Shown: positions 37,305-46,631 of the stretch, piece after piece | Numbering within the stretch: position 1 is the stretch's first letter | Layout of the letters: every line of letters starts with the position of its first letter | Assembly: GCA_006226775.1 (NCBI GenBank) | Contig: SBGD01000011.1 | Span: forward strand, 1 to 64,000 | Length of the DNA: 64,000 nucleotides | From: Paracoccaceae bacterium | Lineage (GTDB): Bacteria; Pseudomonadota; Alphaproteobacteria; Rhodobacterales; Rhodobacteraceae | Direction: 5' to 3' | Program-made: the position numbers and the translations under genes | The notes under the pieces: model-generated | What the model was told of the DNA's origin: nothing | What the model saw: the letters and a program-made list of their open reading frames with translations, nothing else | The model's database searches: none

Positions 37305-37697
37305 TCAGACCAGCCGCGTCCAGCCCCAGAGCCCGAGCAGCGCGCAAAGCGCCAGGCCATGCGCCCAGTCCAGCCAGCGCCAGGCGCGTCCCGGCGCAAG
37401 ACCCGAGGCCAGCAGGGGCAGGGAGGCCACCAGGGGCAGCGCCATGCCGCCGCCCGCCTTGGTCAGCGTCGAGGCAATTTGCGGCAGCGGGCCGGTATAG
37501 AGGTTGAGCAGCGGCGGGCCGAAATGCGCCGCCGCGCCGATCAGCGCAATCGCCAGCGTCAGCCCGCCCAGCGCGCGCGCCGCCCCCGTCGCGGCGCCGG
37601 TCCGGCAGGCCGAGAGCACGATCAGGATCGGCAGGTAGAAGAACGTCTGCAAGGAAATCAGCGCCATGATGGCGGGGCTGGGGCGGAAGAACTCCAT
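37305..37697 (-). CDS. small membrane protein behind the Mla-type ATPase
   Basis: A 130-residue protein with four hydrophobic segments (LISLQTFFYLPILIVLSA, LTLAIALIGAAAHFGPPLL, MALPLVASLPLLASGL and LALCALLGLWGWTRLV). No family is recognised. Its start follows the stop of the ATPase gene without a gap, so it is the last gene of the alr-permease-ATPase unit. A role in the same transporter is possible. Confidence 0.65.
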   Translation of the reverse strand: MEFFRPSPAIMALISLQTFFYLPILIVLSACRTGAATGAARALGGLTLAIALIGAAAHFGPPLLNLYTGPLPQIASTLTKAGGGMALPLVASLPLLASGLAPGRAWRWLDWAHGLALCALLGLWGWTRLV

Positions 37698-38444
37698 TTA
37701 TCGCACTGCCTCGATCGGGCCGTCGGCGCGGCCATGGATGAATTGCTGCAGAAAGGGGTCGGGGGCCGCGTCCATCCCGGCCACCGGCCCTTCCCACTGG
37801 ATCACCCCGTCATGCAGCATGGCCACCCGGTCGGCAATGGTGCGCACCGAGGTCATGTCATGGGTGATGGTCATGGTGGTCGCGCCCATCTCGGTCACGA
37901 TCTCGCGGATCAGCTCGTTGATGACGCCCGCCATGATCGGGTCGAGCCCGGTGGTGGGCTCGTCGAAGAAGATGATCTCGGGCTCGGCGGCAATGGCGCG
38001 GGCCAGGCCCACGCGCTTTTGCATCCCCCCCGAAAGCTCGGATGGATAGAGATCGGCCACCTCGGCGCGCAGCCCGACCCGGCGCAGCTTGTCCACCGCG
38101 ATTTCGCGCGCCTCGGCGCGGGGGCGTTTCAGCCTCCCGCGCAGCAGGCGGAAGGCGACGTTCTGCCAGACCGGCATCGAATCGAACAGCGCGCCGCCCT
38201 GGAACAGCATCCCGAAGCGGGCGAGAAAGGCGTCGCGGTCACCCTGGTGCACCTCGCGCCCGTCGACCTCGATGTGGCCGCGGTCGGGCTCGACCAGCCC
38301 GAGGATCGACTTGAGGGTCACCGACTTGCCGGTGCCCGAGCCGCCGATGATCACCATCGACTGGCCCTTGGGCACCTGCAGGGTGACGCCGCGCAGGACG
38401 TGGTTCGGGCCGAAGGACTTGTGAACCTCGTTCAGGGTGATCAT
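37698..38444 (-). CDS. ABC transporter ATP-binding protein, MlaF-like
   Basis: A 248-residue ATPase of the phospholipid (Mla/Ttg2A) transporter class. Walker A GGSGTGKSVTLKSILGL is near residues 35-51; the signature reads YPSELSGGMQKRVGLARAIA, where GGMQKR is characteristic of the MlaF branch; Walker B IIFFDEPTTGLDPI follows. I chose the ATG at 38444, overlapping the permease stop (ATGA). The permease is directly upstream; no MCE-domain or periplasmic component is encoded nearby. Confidence 0.93.
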   Translation of the reverse strand: MITLNEVHKSFGPNHVLRGVTLQVPKGQSMVIIGGSGTGKSVTLKSILGLVEPDRGHIEVDGREVHQGDRDAFLARFGMLFQGGALFDSMPVWQNVAFRLLRGRLKRPRAEAREIAVDKLRRVGLRAEVADLYPSELSGGMQKRVGLARAIAAEPEIIFFDEPTTGLDPIMAGVINELIREIVTEMGATTMTITHDMTSVRTIADRVAMLHDGVIQWEGPVAGMDAAPDPFLQQFIHGRADGPIEAVR

Positions 38445-39226
38445 GCCGCGAAAAAGACCTCCGTCAGCAGGTAGTTGGCGGCGAAGATCAGCACCGAGGC
38501 CGTGACCACCGCGCCCTTGGTGGCCCGGCCCACGCCCTGCGCGCCGCGCTCGGACTGCATCCCGAAGAAACAGCCGCAAAGCGCCACGATGAAGCCGAAG
38601 ACCGCGCCCTTGATCAACCCCGAGGTCACGTCCCAGAGCTCGAGGAAATCCACCGTGTTCTTGAGATAGGCGGCGGCGTTGAAATCCAGCCGGGTGATCC
38701 CCACCAGGAAACCGCCGAAAATGCCGATACTGTCGCCCACCGCCACCAGCACCGGCACCGCCAGCGTCGCCGCCACGATGCGCGGCACGGTGAGGTATTT
38801 CATCGGATGGGTCGAGAGCGTGACCAGCGCGTCGATCTGCTCGGTCACCTTCATGGTGCCGATCTCGGCAGCAATGGACGACGCCACCCGCGCCGCCACC
38901 ATCAACCCGCCCAGCACCGGCCCCAGCTCGCGCACCATGCCGATGGCGACGATCGAGGGCACGGCAAACTCGGCCTGGAAGCGCGCGCCGCCGGAATAGA
39001 TCTGCAAGGCCAGCGCGCCGCCGGTGAACAGCGCCGTCATCCCCACCACCGGCAGCGACAGCCAGCCGATCTGCACCAGAGCGGTGAGAAATTCCCGCCC
39101 GTACCAGGGCGGGCGAAAGACATGGGACACCGCATCGAGCGCAAAGAGCGCCACCCGCCCGATCATCGCCAGCATCGCCAGAACGCTCCGCCCCAGCGCC
39201 GCGACAGGGGACAGCACCCGGCTCAT
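38441..39226 (-). CDS. MlaE-family ABC transporter permease
   Basis: A 261-residue permease for lipid transport between the two membranes. Hallmarks are [37 protein letters not shown] and [17 protein letters not shown], the conserved EQIDAL segment of MlaE/TGD1 proteins. Five to six membrane helices are expected. The start at 39226 overlaps the alr stop (ATGA), and its own stop overlaps the ATPase start, so the genes are co-translated. Confidence 0.93.
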   Translation of the reverse strand: MSRVLSPVAALGRSVLAMLAMIGRVALFALDAVSHVFRPPWYGREFLTALVQIGWLSLPVVGMTALFTGGALALQIYSGGARFQAEFAVPSIVAIGMVRELGPVLGGLMVAARVASSIAAEIGTMKVTEQIDALVTLSTHPMKYLTVPRIVAATLAVPVLVAVGDSIGIFGGFLVGITRLDFNAAAYLKNTVDFLELWDVTSGLIKGAVFGFIVALCGCFFGMQSERGAQGVGRATKGAVVTASVLIFAANYLLTEVFFAA

Positions 39227-40260
39227 TCCCCGCGATAGGCCCGGTTCAGCCGTGGCCCCAGCGCGGTGAGGATCTCGTAGCCGATGGTGTCGCACCAGCC
39301 CGCCAGCGTCTCGATGGTCTGGTGTTGCCCGAGCAGCTCCAGCGCCTCGGGCACCTCCGGCGCATCGGTGACATCGACGCCGATCAGGTCCATCGAGATC
39401 CGCCCCGCCACCGGACAGCGGGTCTCGCCCGCCATCAGGCTGGCCTTCGGCCCCATGATCCGGTGCAACCCGTCGGCATATCCGGCGGCAATGGTGGCGA
39501 TCCGCGTCGGACGCCGGGCAGTGAAGGCGCCGCCGTAGCCCACCGCCTCGCCCGGCTCCAGCTCGCGGACCTGGATCACCGGCACCTCCAGCGTCACCAC
39601 CGGCGCGGCCTCGGCAAAGGGCAGCCCGCCGTAAAGCCCGATCCCCGGACGGGTCAGGTCGAAATGATATTCCGGCCCCAGCAATATCCCCCCGGTCGCG
39701 GCCAGCGAGCGCGGCACGTCGATGCCGTCGGTCATCTCGCGGAAGACCTGCAATTGCCGCGCGTTCATCGGGTGATCGGGGGTATCGGCACAGGCCAGGT
39801 GGCTCATGATCAGCACCGGGTTCTGCGCCAGGGCGATGTCGCGCAGCGCGGCCCATTCGGCGGGCTCCATGCCCAGCCGGTTCATGCCGCTGTCCAGTTG
39901 CAGCCCGAAGGGCGCGCCGGGCAGGGCCTCGACCTGGCGCAGCATCTGGTCGATGCTGTTGATCATCGGCACCAGGCCCAGGTCGCGGATCATCTCGGTG
40001 TCGCCCGCCATGTGCCCGGAAAAGACGCAGATCTCCGGCCCGGGGCCGAGGGCCTGGCGCAGCGCCGCGCCTTCCTCGGCCAGCGCCACGAAGAACCGCC
40101 GCACGCCGGCCTGCGCCAGCGCCCGGCCCACCTTGCCCGCGCCCAGCCCGTAGCCGCCGGCCTTGACCACCGCCGCGGTCTCGCCCGCCGACAGGGCGTC
40201 GAGCGCGCGCCAGTTCGCGCGCAGCGCATCGAGATCGATTGTCAGCTTCGCCTGTGCCAT
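39223..40260 (-). CDS. alr: alanine racemase
   Basis: A 345-residue PLP enzyme that makes D-alanine for peptidoglycan. The PLP lysine is in [17 protein letters not shown] (about residue 33; most homologues read KADAYGHG, so the loop differs). [20 protein letters not shown] and the C-terminal [10 protein letters not shown] fit the family; the second catalytic Tyr is expected in [15 protein letters not shown]. It begins a unit with an Mla-type permease and ATPase, grouping wall and outer-membrane functions. Confidence 0.94.
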   Translation of the reverse strand: MAQAKLTIDLDALRANWRALDALSAGETAAVVKAGGYGLGAGKVGRALAQAGVRRFFVALAEEGAALRQALGPGPEICVFSGHMAGDTEMIRDLGLVPMINSIDQMLRQVEALPGAPFGLQLDSGMNRLGMEPAEWAALRDIALAQNPVLIMSHLACADTPDHPMNARQLQVFREMTDGIDVPRSLAATGGILLGPEYHFDLTRPGIGLYGGLPFAEAAPVVTLEVPVIQVRELEPGEAVGYGGAFTARRPTRIATIAAGYADGLHRIMGPKASLMAGETRCPVAGRISMDLIGVDVTDAPEVPEALELLGQHQTIETLAGWCDTIGYEILTALGPRLNRAYRGE

Positions 40261-40363
40261 GCAGGCTTAGTCAGACGGCGCCGATCCAAGGTCAAGGGGC
40301 AATTGGCCGCGATCCGTCGCATTCGCGATTGTCTGCCCGCGGCAGGGGCGCTAGTCCTCGGAC

Positions 40364-41377
40364 ATGGACCAGATGACCCGAGATTTCCCCGCCGCGCTGC
40401 AGACCCGGATCGACACCAAGACCAAGCCCCCGGGCAGCCTTGGCCGGATCGAGGATCTGGCCGCGCAGATCGCCACCCTGCAGGCCCGGCTGGACCCGCG
40501 CATGGAGCGCTGCCAACTGACCATCTTCGCCGCCGACCACGGTCTGGCCGACGAAGGCGTCTCGGCCTTTCCCGCCGAGGTCACCCGCCAGATGGTGCTG
40601 AATTTCGCCAGCGGCGGCGCGGCGGCCAATGTCTTTGCGCGCGCGGGCGGCGTGGCGCTGCAGGTGGTCAATGCCGGGGTGCGCGGCGGGCCTTTCGCCA
40701 CCGAAGGCGTGCTCGACCTGCCGCTGGGCGAGGGCACCGCGTCGTCGCTGCGCGGTCCGGCGCTCAGCCCCGATGAGAGCACGCGAGGGCTCGAAGAGGG
40801 CGCCCGCCTGGGCCGTGCCGGCGACTGGGACGCCATGGCCTTCGGCGAGATGGGCATCGGCAATACCTCCGCCGCGACCCTGATCGCCCATCGCCTGCTG
40901 GGCCTGCCGGTGGCCGATCTCGTGGGCCGCGGCACCGGCGTCGACGACAAGGGCCTCGCCCGCAAACAGGAGATCCTCGAACGCGCTTCTGCCCGGGTGC
41001 CAGGCACCCTCAGCCCCGAACAGGTGCTGCAGGAATTCGGCGGTTTCGAGATCGCCATGGTGACCGGCGCGATGATCGCCGCGGCAAAGGCGCGGCGCCT
41101 CGTGCTGGTCGACGGCTTCATCGCCACCGCCGCCGCGCTTCTGGCGGTGCGCATGGCGCCCGAAACCCGTGCCGCCCTGGTCTTTGCCCACCACTCCGCC
41201 GAGGCCGGGCATGGCGCGGTGCTGGCGGCACTCGGCGCGCAGCCGCTGCTGCATCTGGGGCTGCGGCTGGGCGAGGGCACCGGCGCGCTGCTGGCCTGGC
41301 CGCTGGTGAAATCCGCGGCGGCCATGCTCAACGAGATGGCCTCCTTCGCCGAAGCGGGCGTCACGGACAAGTCCTGA
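40364..41377 (+). CDS. cobT: nicotinate-nucleotide--dimethylbenzimidazole phosphoribosyltransferase
   Basis: A 337-residue enzyme that makes alpha-ribazole phosphate for the lower ligand of cobalamin. PPGSLGRIEDLAAQIATLQ, FAADHGLADEGVSAFPAEVT and GEMGIGNTSAATLI (about residues 163-176) are diagnostic, and the C-terminal MLNEMASFAEAGV holds the catalytic Glu. Its stop overlaps the cobS start by one base. No cobalamin riboswitch can be seen in the 100 bases before it. Confidence 0.96.
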   Translation: MDQMTRDFPAALQTRIDTKTKPPGSLGRIEDLAAQIATLQARLDPRMERCQLTIFAADHGLADEGVSAFPAEVTRQMVLNFASGGAAANVFARAGGVALQVVNAGVRGGPFATEGVLDLPLGEGTASSLRGPALSPDESTRGLEEGARLGRAGDWDAMAFGEMGIGNTSAATLIAHRLLGLPVADLVGRGTGVDDKGLARKQEILERASARVPGTLSPEQVLQEFGGFEIAMVTGAMIAAAKARRLVLVDGFIATAAALLAVRMAPETRAALVFAHHSAEAGHGAVLAALGAQPLLHLGLRLGEGTGALLAWPLVKSAAAMLNEMASFAEAGVTDKS

Positions 41378-42141
41378 TGGGCTGGCGGCAGGAAGCGGCG
41401 AGCCTGGGTCTCGCGGTCCAGTTCCTGACCCGCCTGCCGACGCCGCAGGGCCTGGCGTTTTCCGAAGCCGCCCAGGCCCGCTCGATGGGCCATTACCCGC
41501 TGGTGGGCCTCGGCATCGGCGCGCTGGCCGCCCTTGCGCTGGCGCTGGCGGCGCAGGTATTCCCGATGCCCGTCGCCGTCCTGCTCTCGATGGCGGCGAG
41601 CCTGCTCATCACCGGCGCGCTGCACGAGGACGGCCTGGCCGATTGCGCCGACGGGCTGGGCGGCGGCCTCACCCGCGACCGCGCGCTCGAGATCATGCGC
41701 GACAGCCGCATCGGCAGCTACGGCGTGCTGAGCCTCGCCCTGGTGCTGGCGCTCAAGGCCGCGACGCTCTCGGCCCTGCCGCTGCCCCTGGCCTGCGCGC
41801 TCCTGATCGCCGGCCACGGCCTCAGCCGCATGGCGGCGGTCCAGGTCATCGCCCGCCACGCCTACGCCCGCAGCGATCCCGCCAAGTTCGCCCGGCCACA
41901 GGTCACGCCCAAAGCCTACCGGTTGGCGGTCTTCACCGCCGTCCTGATCTCCGTCGCGCTCGCCCTGGCCACAGGCCCCGGGCTCGCGCTGACAGCCTTG
42001 ACCGTGGGGGCATTGACCGGCGCCGCCATCACCCGGCTCTACCTGCGCAGGCTCGGCGGCTACACCGGCGATTGCCTCGGCGCCACCCAGCAACTGGCCG
42101 AATGCGGCTTCTACCTCGGGGCGCTGGCATGGGCCGGATAA
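41377..42141 (+). CDS. cobS: adenosylcobinamide-GDP ribazoletransferase (cobalamin synthase)
   Basis: A 254-residue membrane enzyme that joins adenosylcobinamide-GDP and alpha-ribazole. The metal-binding motif HEDGLADCADGLGGG lies near residues 82-96, and VQFLTRLPTP is the conserved N-terminus. Several hydrophobic helices follow. It overlaps cobT by one base and cobC by thirteen bases. Confidence 0.95.
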   Translation: MGWRQEAASLGLAVQFLTRLPTPQGLAFSEAAQARSMGHYPLVGLGIGALAALALALAAQVFPMPVAVLLSMAASLLITGALHEDGLADCADGLGGGLTRDRALEIMRDSRIGSYGVLSLALVLALKAATLSALPLPLACALLIAGHGLSRMAAVQVIARHAYARSDPAKFARPQVTPKAYRLAVFTAVLISVALALATGPGLALTALTVGALTGAAITRLYLRRLGGYTGDCLGATQQLAECGFYLGALAWAG

Positions 42142-42653
42142 CGCTCTTGCGCCACACCACGCCGGATGTCGCGCCCGGCATCTGCTATGGCCGCAGCGAC
42201 CTCGGCCTCGCTGCCACTTTCGCGCAGGAGGCCGAAGCGGTGCTGGCAGCGCTGCCGGCCTTCGACCACCTGCTCACCAGTCCGCTCCGCCGTTGCCGCC
42301 AACTGGCCGAAACCATCGCCAAGGCGCGCGGCACCACCGCCACGGTCGCCGACCTCTGGACCGAGATGGATTTCGGCAGCTGGGAAGGGCAGCCGTGGTC
42401 CTCTATCCCGCGCGCCGATCTCGATGCCTGGGCCGGGGATTTCCTCGACTACCGTGGCCACGGCGGCGAAAGCGTCGCCCAACTGCGCGCCCGGATCCAG
42501 GCGGCACACTCCCTGCTGCCCGCGGGCAAATGCCTCGTCGTGACCCACATGGGCCCGATCAAGGCCGCCCGCCATATCGCCGGCGACCCCGGCGGCTGGG
42601 ACACCAAGCTGCCCTTCGGCAAAATGACCGACCCCGATCCTTCATCTTGCTGA
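42129..42653 (+). CDS. cobC: histidine phosphatase, alpha-ribazole phosphatase-like
   Basis: A 174-residue phosphoglycerate-mutase-fold enzyme expected to dephosphorylate alpha-ribazole phosphate. The catalytic His is in LLRHTTPDVA; a usual RHG is RHT here. LTSPLRRCRQLAETIA and the second His in VVTHMGPIKAARHI complete the site. The start at 42129 overlaps cobS. The last codons (Ser-Ser-Cys-stop) lie inside a 33-bp dispersed repeat, so the natural C-terminus may have been replaced by repeat insertion. Confidence 0.87.
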   Translation: MGRITLLRHTTPDVAPGICYGRSDLGLAATFAQEAEAVLAALPAFDHLLTSPLRRCRQLAETIAKARGTTATVADLWTEMDFGSWEGQPWSSIPRADLDAWAGDFLDYRGHGGESVAQLRARIQAAHSLLPAGKCLVVTHMGPIKAARHIAGDPGGWDTKLPFGKMTDPDPSSC

Positions 42654-42672
42654 ATAAACTCCCGCCGGAGGC
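42640..42672 (-). repeat. 33-bp interspersed repeat, copy 2 (contains the cobC stop codon)
   Basis: Read on the - strand this begins GCCTCCGGCGGGAGTTTA and ends GCAAGATGAAG, as copy 1 does at 9466-9498; 29 of 33 positions agree. The cobC stop codon (42651-42653) and its last codons lie inside. The copies are in opposite orientation relative to their neighbouring genes. Confidence 0.85.
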
Positions 42673-42755
42673 TCCCGCAGGTGACATCGGCGCGCCACCA
42701 CAGGTAGCGCGCGCCATATCCGCTGGCCCGCGCTCCGCCACCGGCCAGAAAGACC

Positions 42756-42784
42756 GCGGGCCGGACTTGCCCTGTCCGGCCCGC
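42756..42784. terminator. strong hairpin between convergent cobC and dnaB
   Basis: A perfect 11-bp stem (GCGGGCCGGAC / GTCCGGCCCGC) with a 7-base loop. It lies about 35 bases beyond the dnaB stop on the - strand and 100 bases beyond the cobC stop. T-richness is slight on the - strand (GGTCTTTCTGG), so it should mainly end dnaB. Confidence 0.65.
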
Positions 42785-42816
42785 ACCTGCCCCTCGCTCG
42801 ATTATCCCTGGATGGC

Positions 42817-44304
42817 CTAGAACCCGTCGCCGCCGTCCTGCTGCCAGGGCTTGACCAGGTTGCCGAAGCGGGTGAACCGACCCTCGAAGCTCAGCTCGAT
42901 CGAGCCGATCGGCCCGTGCCGCTGCTTGCCGATCACCACCTCGGCCTTGCCGTGCAGCCGCTCCATGCGTTCCTGCCAGGCGGCCATTTCCTCCAGCCGG
43001 TCGTCCGAGGGCTTTTCGCGTTCGACGTAATATTCCTCGCGGAACACGAACATCACCACGTCGGCGTCCTGTTCGATCGACCCCGATTCGCGCAGGTCCG
43101 ACAGTTGCGGCCGCTTGTCCTCGCGGTTCTCCACCTGGCGCGACAGCTGCGACAGCGCAACAACGGGGATGTTCAGCTCCTTGGCGATGGCCTTCAGCCC
43201 CATGGTGATCTCGGCGATCTCCTGCACCCGGTTCTCGGCGGTGCCGCGCACCAGCTGGACGTAGTCGATGATCAGCAGGTCAAGCCCGTGGGTCCGTTTC
43301 AGCCGCCGCGCCCGGGCGGCCAGCTGGGCAATCGGGATCGAGGGCGTGTCGTCGATGAACAGCGGACAGGCCTCCAGCGCCTTGGCGGCATCGACGAAGC
43401 GGCGGAACTCGGCCTCGGTCATGTCGCCCCGGCGGATCTGTTCCGAGGGCACTTCCGAGGCCTCCGAGAGGATCCGCGCGGCCAACTGCTCGGCGCTCAT
43501 TTCCAGCGAGAAGAAGCCGACGACCCCGCCCTCGATGGCGCCCTCGCTGCCATCATGCCGGGTGCCGCGCTTGTAGGCCTTGGCGACGTTGAAGGCGATA
43601 TTGGTGGCCAGCGAGGTCTTGCCCATCGAGGGCCGGCCCGCAAGGATCAAAAGGTCGGACGAATGCAGCCCGCCCAGCTTCTTGTCCATATCGGTCAGCC
43701 CGGTGGAAATCCCGGCCAGGCCACCTTCGCGCTGATAGGCGGCATTGGCATGGTTGACCGCATCGGTCACCGCCTTGAGGAAGGACTGGAAGCCGCCCTC
43801 GCTCTGGCCCTGTTCGGCCAGCTTGTAGAGCTTCTGCTCCGCCTCGACGATCTGTTCGCGCGGCTCGGAGGCCACGTCGACCCGTGCGGCCTTGGCGCTG
43901 ATGTCGCGGCCGAGCCCGATCAGGTCGCGGCGCACGGCAAGGTCATAGATCATCTGCGCATAGTCGCGCACCGCAAAGGCACTGACCGCGGCCCCGGCCA
44001 GCCGCACCAGGTAGGCCGGACCGCCCAGGTCCTGCAGCCCCTCGTCGCCCTCCATGAAAGCCTTGAGCGTCACCGGGCTGGCAAGGTTGTTCTTGGCGAT
44101 CCGGGCGGCGGCGATCTCGAAGATCCGCGCGTGTACCGGTTCGTAGAAATGCCGCGGCCCGATGATCGAGGCCACCCGGTCATAGACGTCGTTGTTGGTC
44201 AGAATCGCACCCAGAAGCTGCTGTTCGGCTTCGATGGAATGCGGCATGGTTTCCTCGGCCTGGATTTCCACCCCGGTCGGATTGATCGCCGTGATCTCGT
44301 TCAT
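42817..44304 (-). CDS. dnaB: replicative DNA helicase DnaB
   Basis: A 495-residue hexameric helicase of the replication fork. The N-terminal collar domain starts with PHSIEAEQQLLGAILTNNDV; Walker A GRPSMGKTSLATNIAFNVA is near 218-236; Walker B LLIIDYVQLV and the arginine-finger region LSQLSRQVENREDKRPQLSD follow. Length is normal and no intein is present. The 220 bases before it hold a short hairpin and a DnaA-box-like motif. Confidence 0.97.
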   Translation of the reverse strand: MNEITAINPTGVEIQAEETMPHSIEAEQQLLGAILTNNDVYDRVASIIGPRHFYEPVHARIFEIAAARIAKNNLASPVTLKAFMEGDEGLQDLGGPAYLVRLAGAAVSAFAVRDYAQMIYDLAVRRDLIGLGRDISAKAARVDVASEPREQIVEAEQKLYKLAEQGQSEGGFQSFLKAVTDAVNHANAAYQREGGLAGISTGLTDMDKKLGGLHSSDLLILAGRPSMGKTSLATNIAFNVAKAYKRGTRHDGSEGAIEGGVVGFFSLEMSAEQLAARILSEASEVPSEQIRRGDMTEAEFRRFVDAAKALEACPLFIDDTPSIPIAQLAARARRLKRTHGLDLLIIDYVQLVRGTAENRVQEIAEITMGLKAIAKELNIPVVALSQLSRQVENREDKRPQLSDLRESGSIEQDADVVMFVFREEYYVEREKPSDDRLEEMAAWQERMERLHGKAEVVIGKQRHGPIGSIELSFEGRFTRFGNLVKPWQQDGGDGF

Positions 44305-44501
44305 TCTTGCCTGCCCGCCTTGTCCCCTTGAAGGGATGTTCTAGCCAGACTTCGGGCCGTGTTCCATCTGGATATCCCTGTGGACGATCCGCAGGGATAA
44401 CTTGGTTGACCCTAGGCCATGGCGCCTGTTTGCCAGCTTATATGGTAGCCGATCTTTGCCCGTCTGCCAAATGTAGATTTCCGCGGGGATTCGGCCGTGC
44501 C

Positions 44502-44510
44502 TTATCCCCA
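44502..44510 (+). promoter_or_regulatory. DnaA-box-like motif upstream of dnaB
   Basis: TTATCCCCA differs from the DnaA consensus TTATCCACA at one position. It lies in the 223-base space between dnaB and pyrE, about 200 bases upstream of dnaB. A nearby hairpin (TATCCCTG at 44373-44380 with CAGGGATA at 44392-44399) holds further partial matches. A single near match could be chance. Confidence 0.3.
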
Positions 44511-44527
44511 GCGGTCCACAGGTGGAT

Positions 44528-45205
44528 TTATTTCTTGTTTGCTTCCTGCCACTTACGCGGATCGTTCAGGAAGGCCTGTACCTCGGTCAGGGTTTCGGGG
44601 GCGAAATTGCCCTGCGCGCGGGCCTCGGCCAGCACGTCCCACCAGGTGCACAGGTGGTGCAGCTCTACCCCATGATCGCCGAGTTTGCGGATCGTCTCGG
44701 CGAAGATGCCGTAATAGAAGATCACCGCGGTATGGCCGCAGGTGGCCCCGGTCTCGCGGATGGCATCGACGAAGGACAGCTTCGATCCGCCATCGGTGGT
44801 CAGGTCCTCGACCAGCAGCACGCGGTCACCCTCGGCCATGACGCCCTCGATGCGGGCGTTGCGGCCATAGCCCTTGGGCTTCTTGCGCACATAGGTCATC
44901 GGCAGCGCCAGCCGCTCGGCCATGAGCGCGGCAAAGGGGATGCCCGCGGTCTCGCCGCCGGCGATATTGTCAAAAGCCTCGAACCCCGCCTCGCGCATCA
45001 CGGTGACGGCGAGGAAATCCATCAGCGTGCTGCGGATGCGCGGGAAGGAGATCAGCTTGCGGCAGTCGATATAGCTGGGCGAAGGCAGGCCGGAGGCGAG
45101 GATATAGGGCTCGTCCGTGTTGAAGTTCACCGCCCCGATTTCCAGCAGCATCCGCGCGGTCAGCCGGGCGATTTCGTCTTTCGGGGGGAAGGTCGAGGGG
45201 ATCAT
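44528..45205 (-). CDS. pyrE: orotate phosphoribosyltransferase
   Basis: A 225-residue enzyme joining orotate and PRPP to orotidine monophosphate in pyrimidine synthesis. The PRPP loop [20 protein letters not shown] is near residues 119-138, and [10 protein letters not shown] holds the catalytic-loop lysines. Length is normal for the alphaproteobacterial form. pyrC lies upstream on the same strand, ninety bases away, so the two may be transcribed together. Confidence 0.95.
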   Translation of the reverse strand: MIPSTFPPKDEIARLTARMLLEIGAVNFNTDEPYILASGLPSPSYIDCRKLISFPRIRSTLMDFLAVTVMREAGFEAFDNIAGGETAGIPFAALMAERLALPMTYVRKKPKGYGRNARIEGVMAEGDRVLLVEDLTTDGGSKLSFVDAIRETGATCGHTAVIFYYGIFAETIRKLGDHGVELHHLCTWWDVLAEARAQGNFAPETLTEVQAFLNDPRKWQEANKK

Positions 45206-45293
45206 GCAGAGGTCCTGTGTCGGGGCCGCTCATCAAGCCCTTGCGGGCATTCTTCGCAGCGGTTGCGATGCCGCCCGCTAGGGCGAAAGAGCG

Positions 45294-46334
45294 TCACGGG
45301 TCGACGTGCCAGTGCACCGGAAAGCCCGGATCGAAGACCGTCACCGGGCCGTCCGCGGTGTCGATCCTGCCCGGAAAGACCGCGGCCTCGCCCTTGCGCA
45401 GGGTGAGCGTGGCGTCATTGACCGGCAACCCGTAGAAGGCCGGCCCGTTGAGCGAGACAAAGCCCTCCAGCCGGTCCAGCGCGCCGTCTTCCTCAAAGAC
45501 ATGCGCCAGCAGTGCCATGGTATTGGTGGCGGTGAAACATCCGGCACAGCCGCAGGCGGTTTCCTTCATGGCGTCGGTATGCGGCGCGCTGTCGGTGCCC
45601 AGAAAGAAACGCGCATCGCCCGAGGTGGCGGCGGCGCGCAGGGCAAGCCGATGCGCCTCGCGCTTGGCCACCGGCAGGCAGTAGTAATGCGGCTTGATCC
45701 CGCCGACGAGGATATGGTTGCGGTTGATGATCAGGTGATGGGTGGTGATCGTCGCCCCAAGGTCGGTCTCGTTGGCGCGCACATAGTCCACGCCCTCCGC
45801 GGTGGTGATATGTTCCATGACCACCCGCAGCCCCGGGGTGGCGCGGCGGATCGGGTCGAGCACCCGGTCGATGAACACCGCCTCGCGGTCGAAGATGTCG
45901 ATGTCGCTGTCCACCACCTCGCCATGCACGCAGAGCGGGCAGCCGATCTCGGCCATGCGCTCCAGCACCGGGCGGACCTTGTCGAAATCGCGCACGCCCT
46001 GGGCGGAATTGGTGGTCGCACCCGCCGGGTAGAGCTTGACCGCGGTGACCAGGCCCGCGGCATGGGCTTCGGCCAGATCCTCGGGATCGGTCGCCTCGGT
46101 CAGGTAGAGCGTCATCAGCGGCGTGAACTCCGCGCCCTCGGGCAGGACCGCGAGGATGCGGTCGCGGTAGGCCCGCGCCTCGGCCGCGGTCACCACCGGC
46201 GGCACCAGGTTGGGCATGATGATCGCGCGGGCGAAATGCCGGGTGGTTTCGGGCAGAACCGCACGCAGCATGGCGCCATCGCGCAGATGCAGGTGCCAGT
46301 CGTCGGGGCGGCGGAGGGTCAGGCTTTCGGTCAT
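45294..46334 (-). CDS. pyrC: dihydroorotase (homodimeric type)
   Basis: A 346-residue zinc enzyme that closes carbamoyl-aspartate to dihydroorotate. The metal motif HLHLRDG follows DDW near residue 13; the carboxylated lysine is expected in [18 protein letters not shown] (about residue 99); HGE, MEHITT and [10 protein letters not shown] complete the site. Together with pyrE it covers two successive-stage pyrimidine steps. Upstream lies a large GC-rich inverted repeat. Confidence 0.96.
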   Translation of the reverse strand: MTESLTLRRPDDWHLHLRDGAMLRAVLPETTRHFARAIIMPNLVPPVVTAAEARAYRDRILAVLPEGAEFTPLMTLYLTEATDPEDLAEAHAAGLVTAVKLYPAGATTNSAQGVRDFDKVRPVLERMAEIGCPLCVHGEVVDSDIDIFDREAVFIDRVLDPIRRATPGLRVVMEHITTAEGVDYVRANETDLGATITTHHLIINRNHILVGGIKPHYYCLPVAKREAHRLALRAAATSGDARFFLGTDSAPHTDAMKETACGCAGCFTATNTMALLAHVFEEDGALDRLEGFVSLNGPAFYGLPVNDATLTLRKGEAAVFPGRIDTADGPVTVFDPGFPVHWHVDP

Positions 46335-46424
46335 GGCCTTCGCTTACAACAGACCCGCCAAGGGTGCCAGAGGCGAGAGGTGGCTTCTCGGGACAGGTTT
46401 GGTCTGAGCCGGAGTGCCCGAAAA

Positions 46425-46553
46425 AGGGGGCCAGCCCCCTCGGCCTTCGGCCTCACCCCCGGGGTATTTACCAAACCAGAGAAGGTCTGGACGAATCAGG
46501 GGTCTTCTCTGGTTTGCAAATATCCCGGGGGGTCTGGGGGGCTGGCCCCCCAG
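46425..46553. repeat. complex GC-rich inverted repeat element
   Basis: The element contains, in order, a 7-2-7 palindrome AGGGGGCCAGCCCCCT (46425-46440), a small hairpin (46442-46452), a large inverted repeat whose perfect 13-bp core is CAAACCAGAGAAG (46472-46484) with its complement at 46504-46516 and whose arms extend outward to about 46456 and 46532 with small bulges, and a perfect 9-2-9 palindrome CTGGGGGGCTGGCCCCCCAG (46534-46553). It fills much of the space upstream of pyrC. Confidence 0.8.
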
Positions 46554-46631
46554 CCGGTCGACACGCGCAAGGCGTGGCGAAAATTTCTGGCGAACAGCAG
46601 CAACAGGCCTTTCGCGCCTTATGGTTCCTTG

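Noticed and set aside
40261-40363. Possible cobalamin riboswitch upstream of cobT.
   Set aside because: The space to the divergent alr gene is only about 100 bases, and no conserved B12-box-like sequence can be seen.
42659-42816. A small gene between cobC and dnaB.
   Set aside because: The open frames there run through the dispersed repeat and the hairpin and have no ribosome site or domain.
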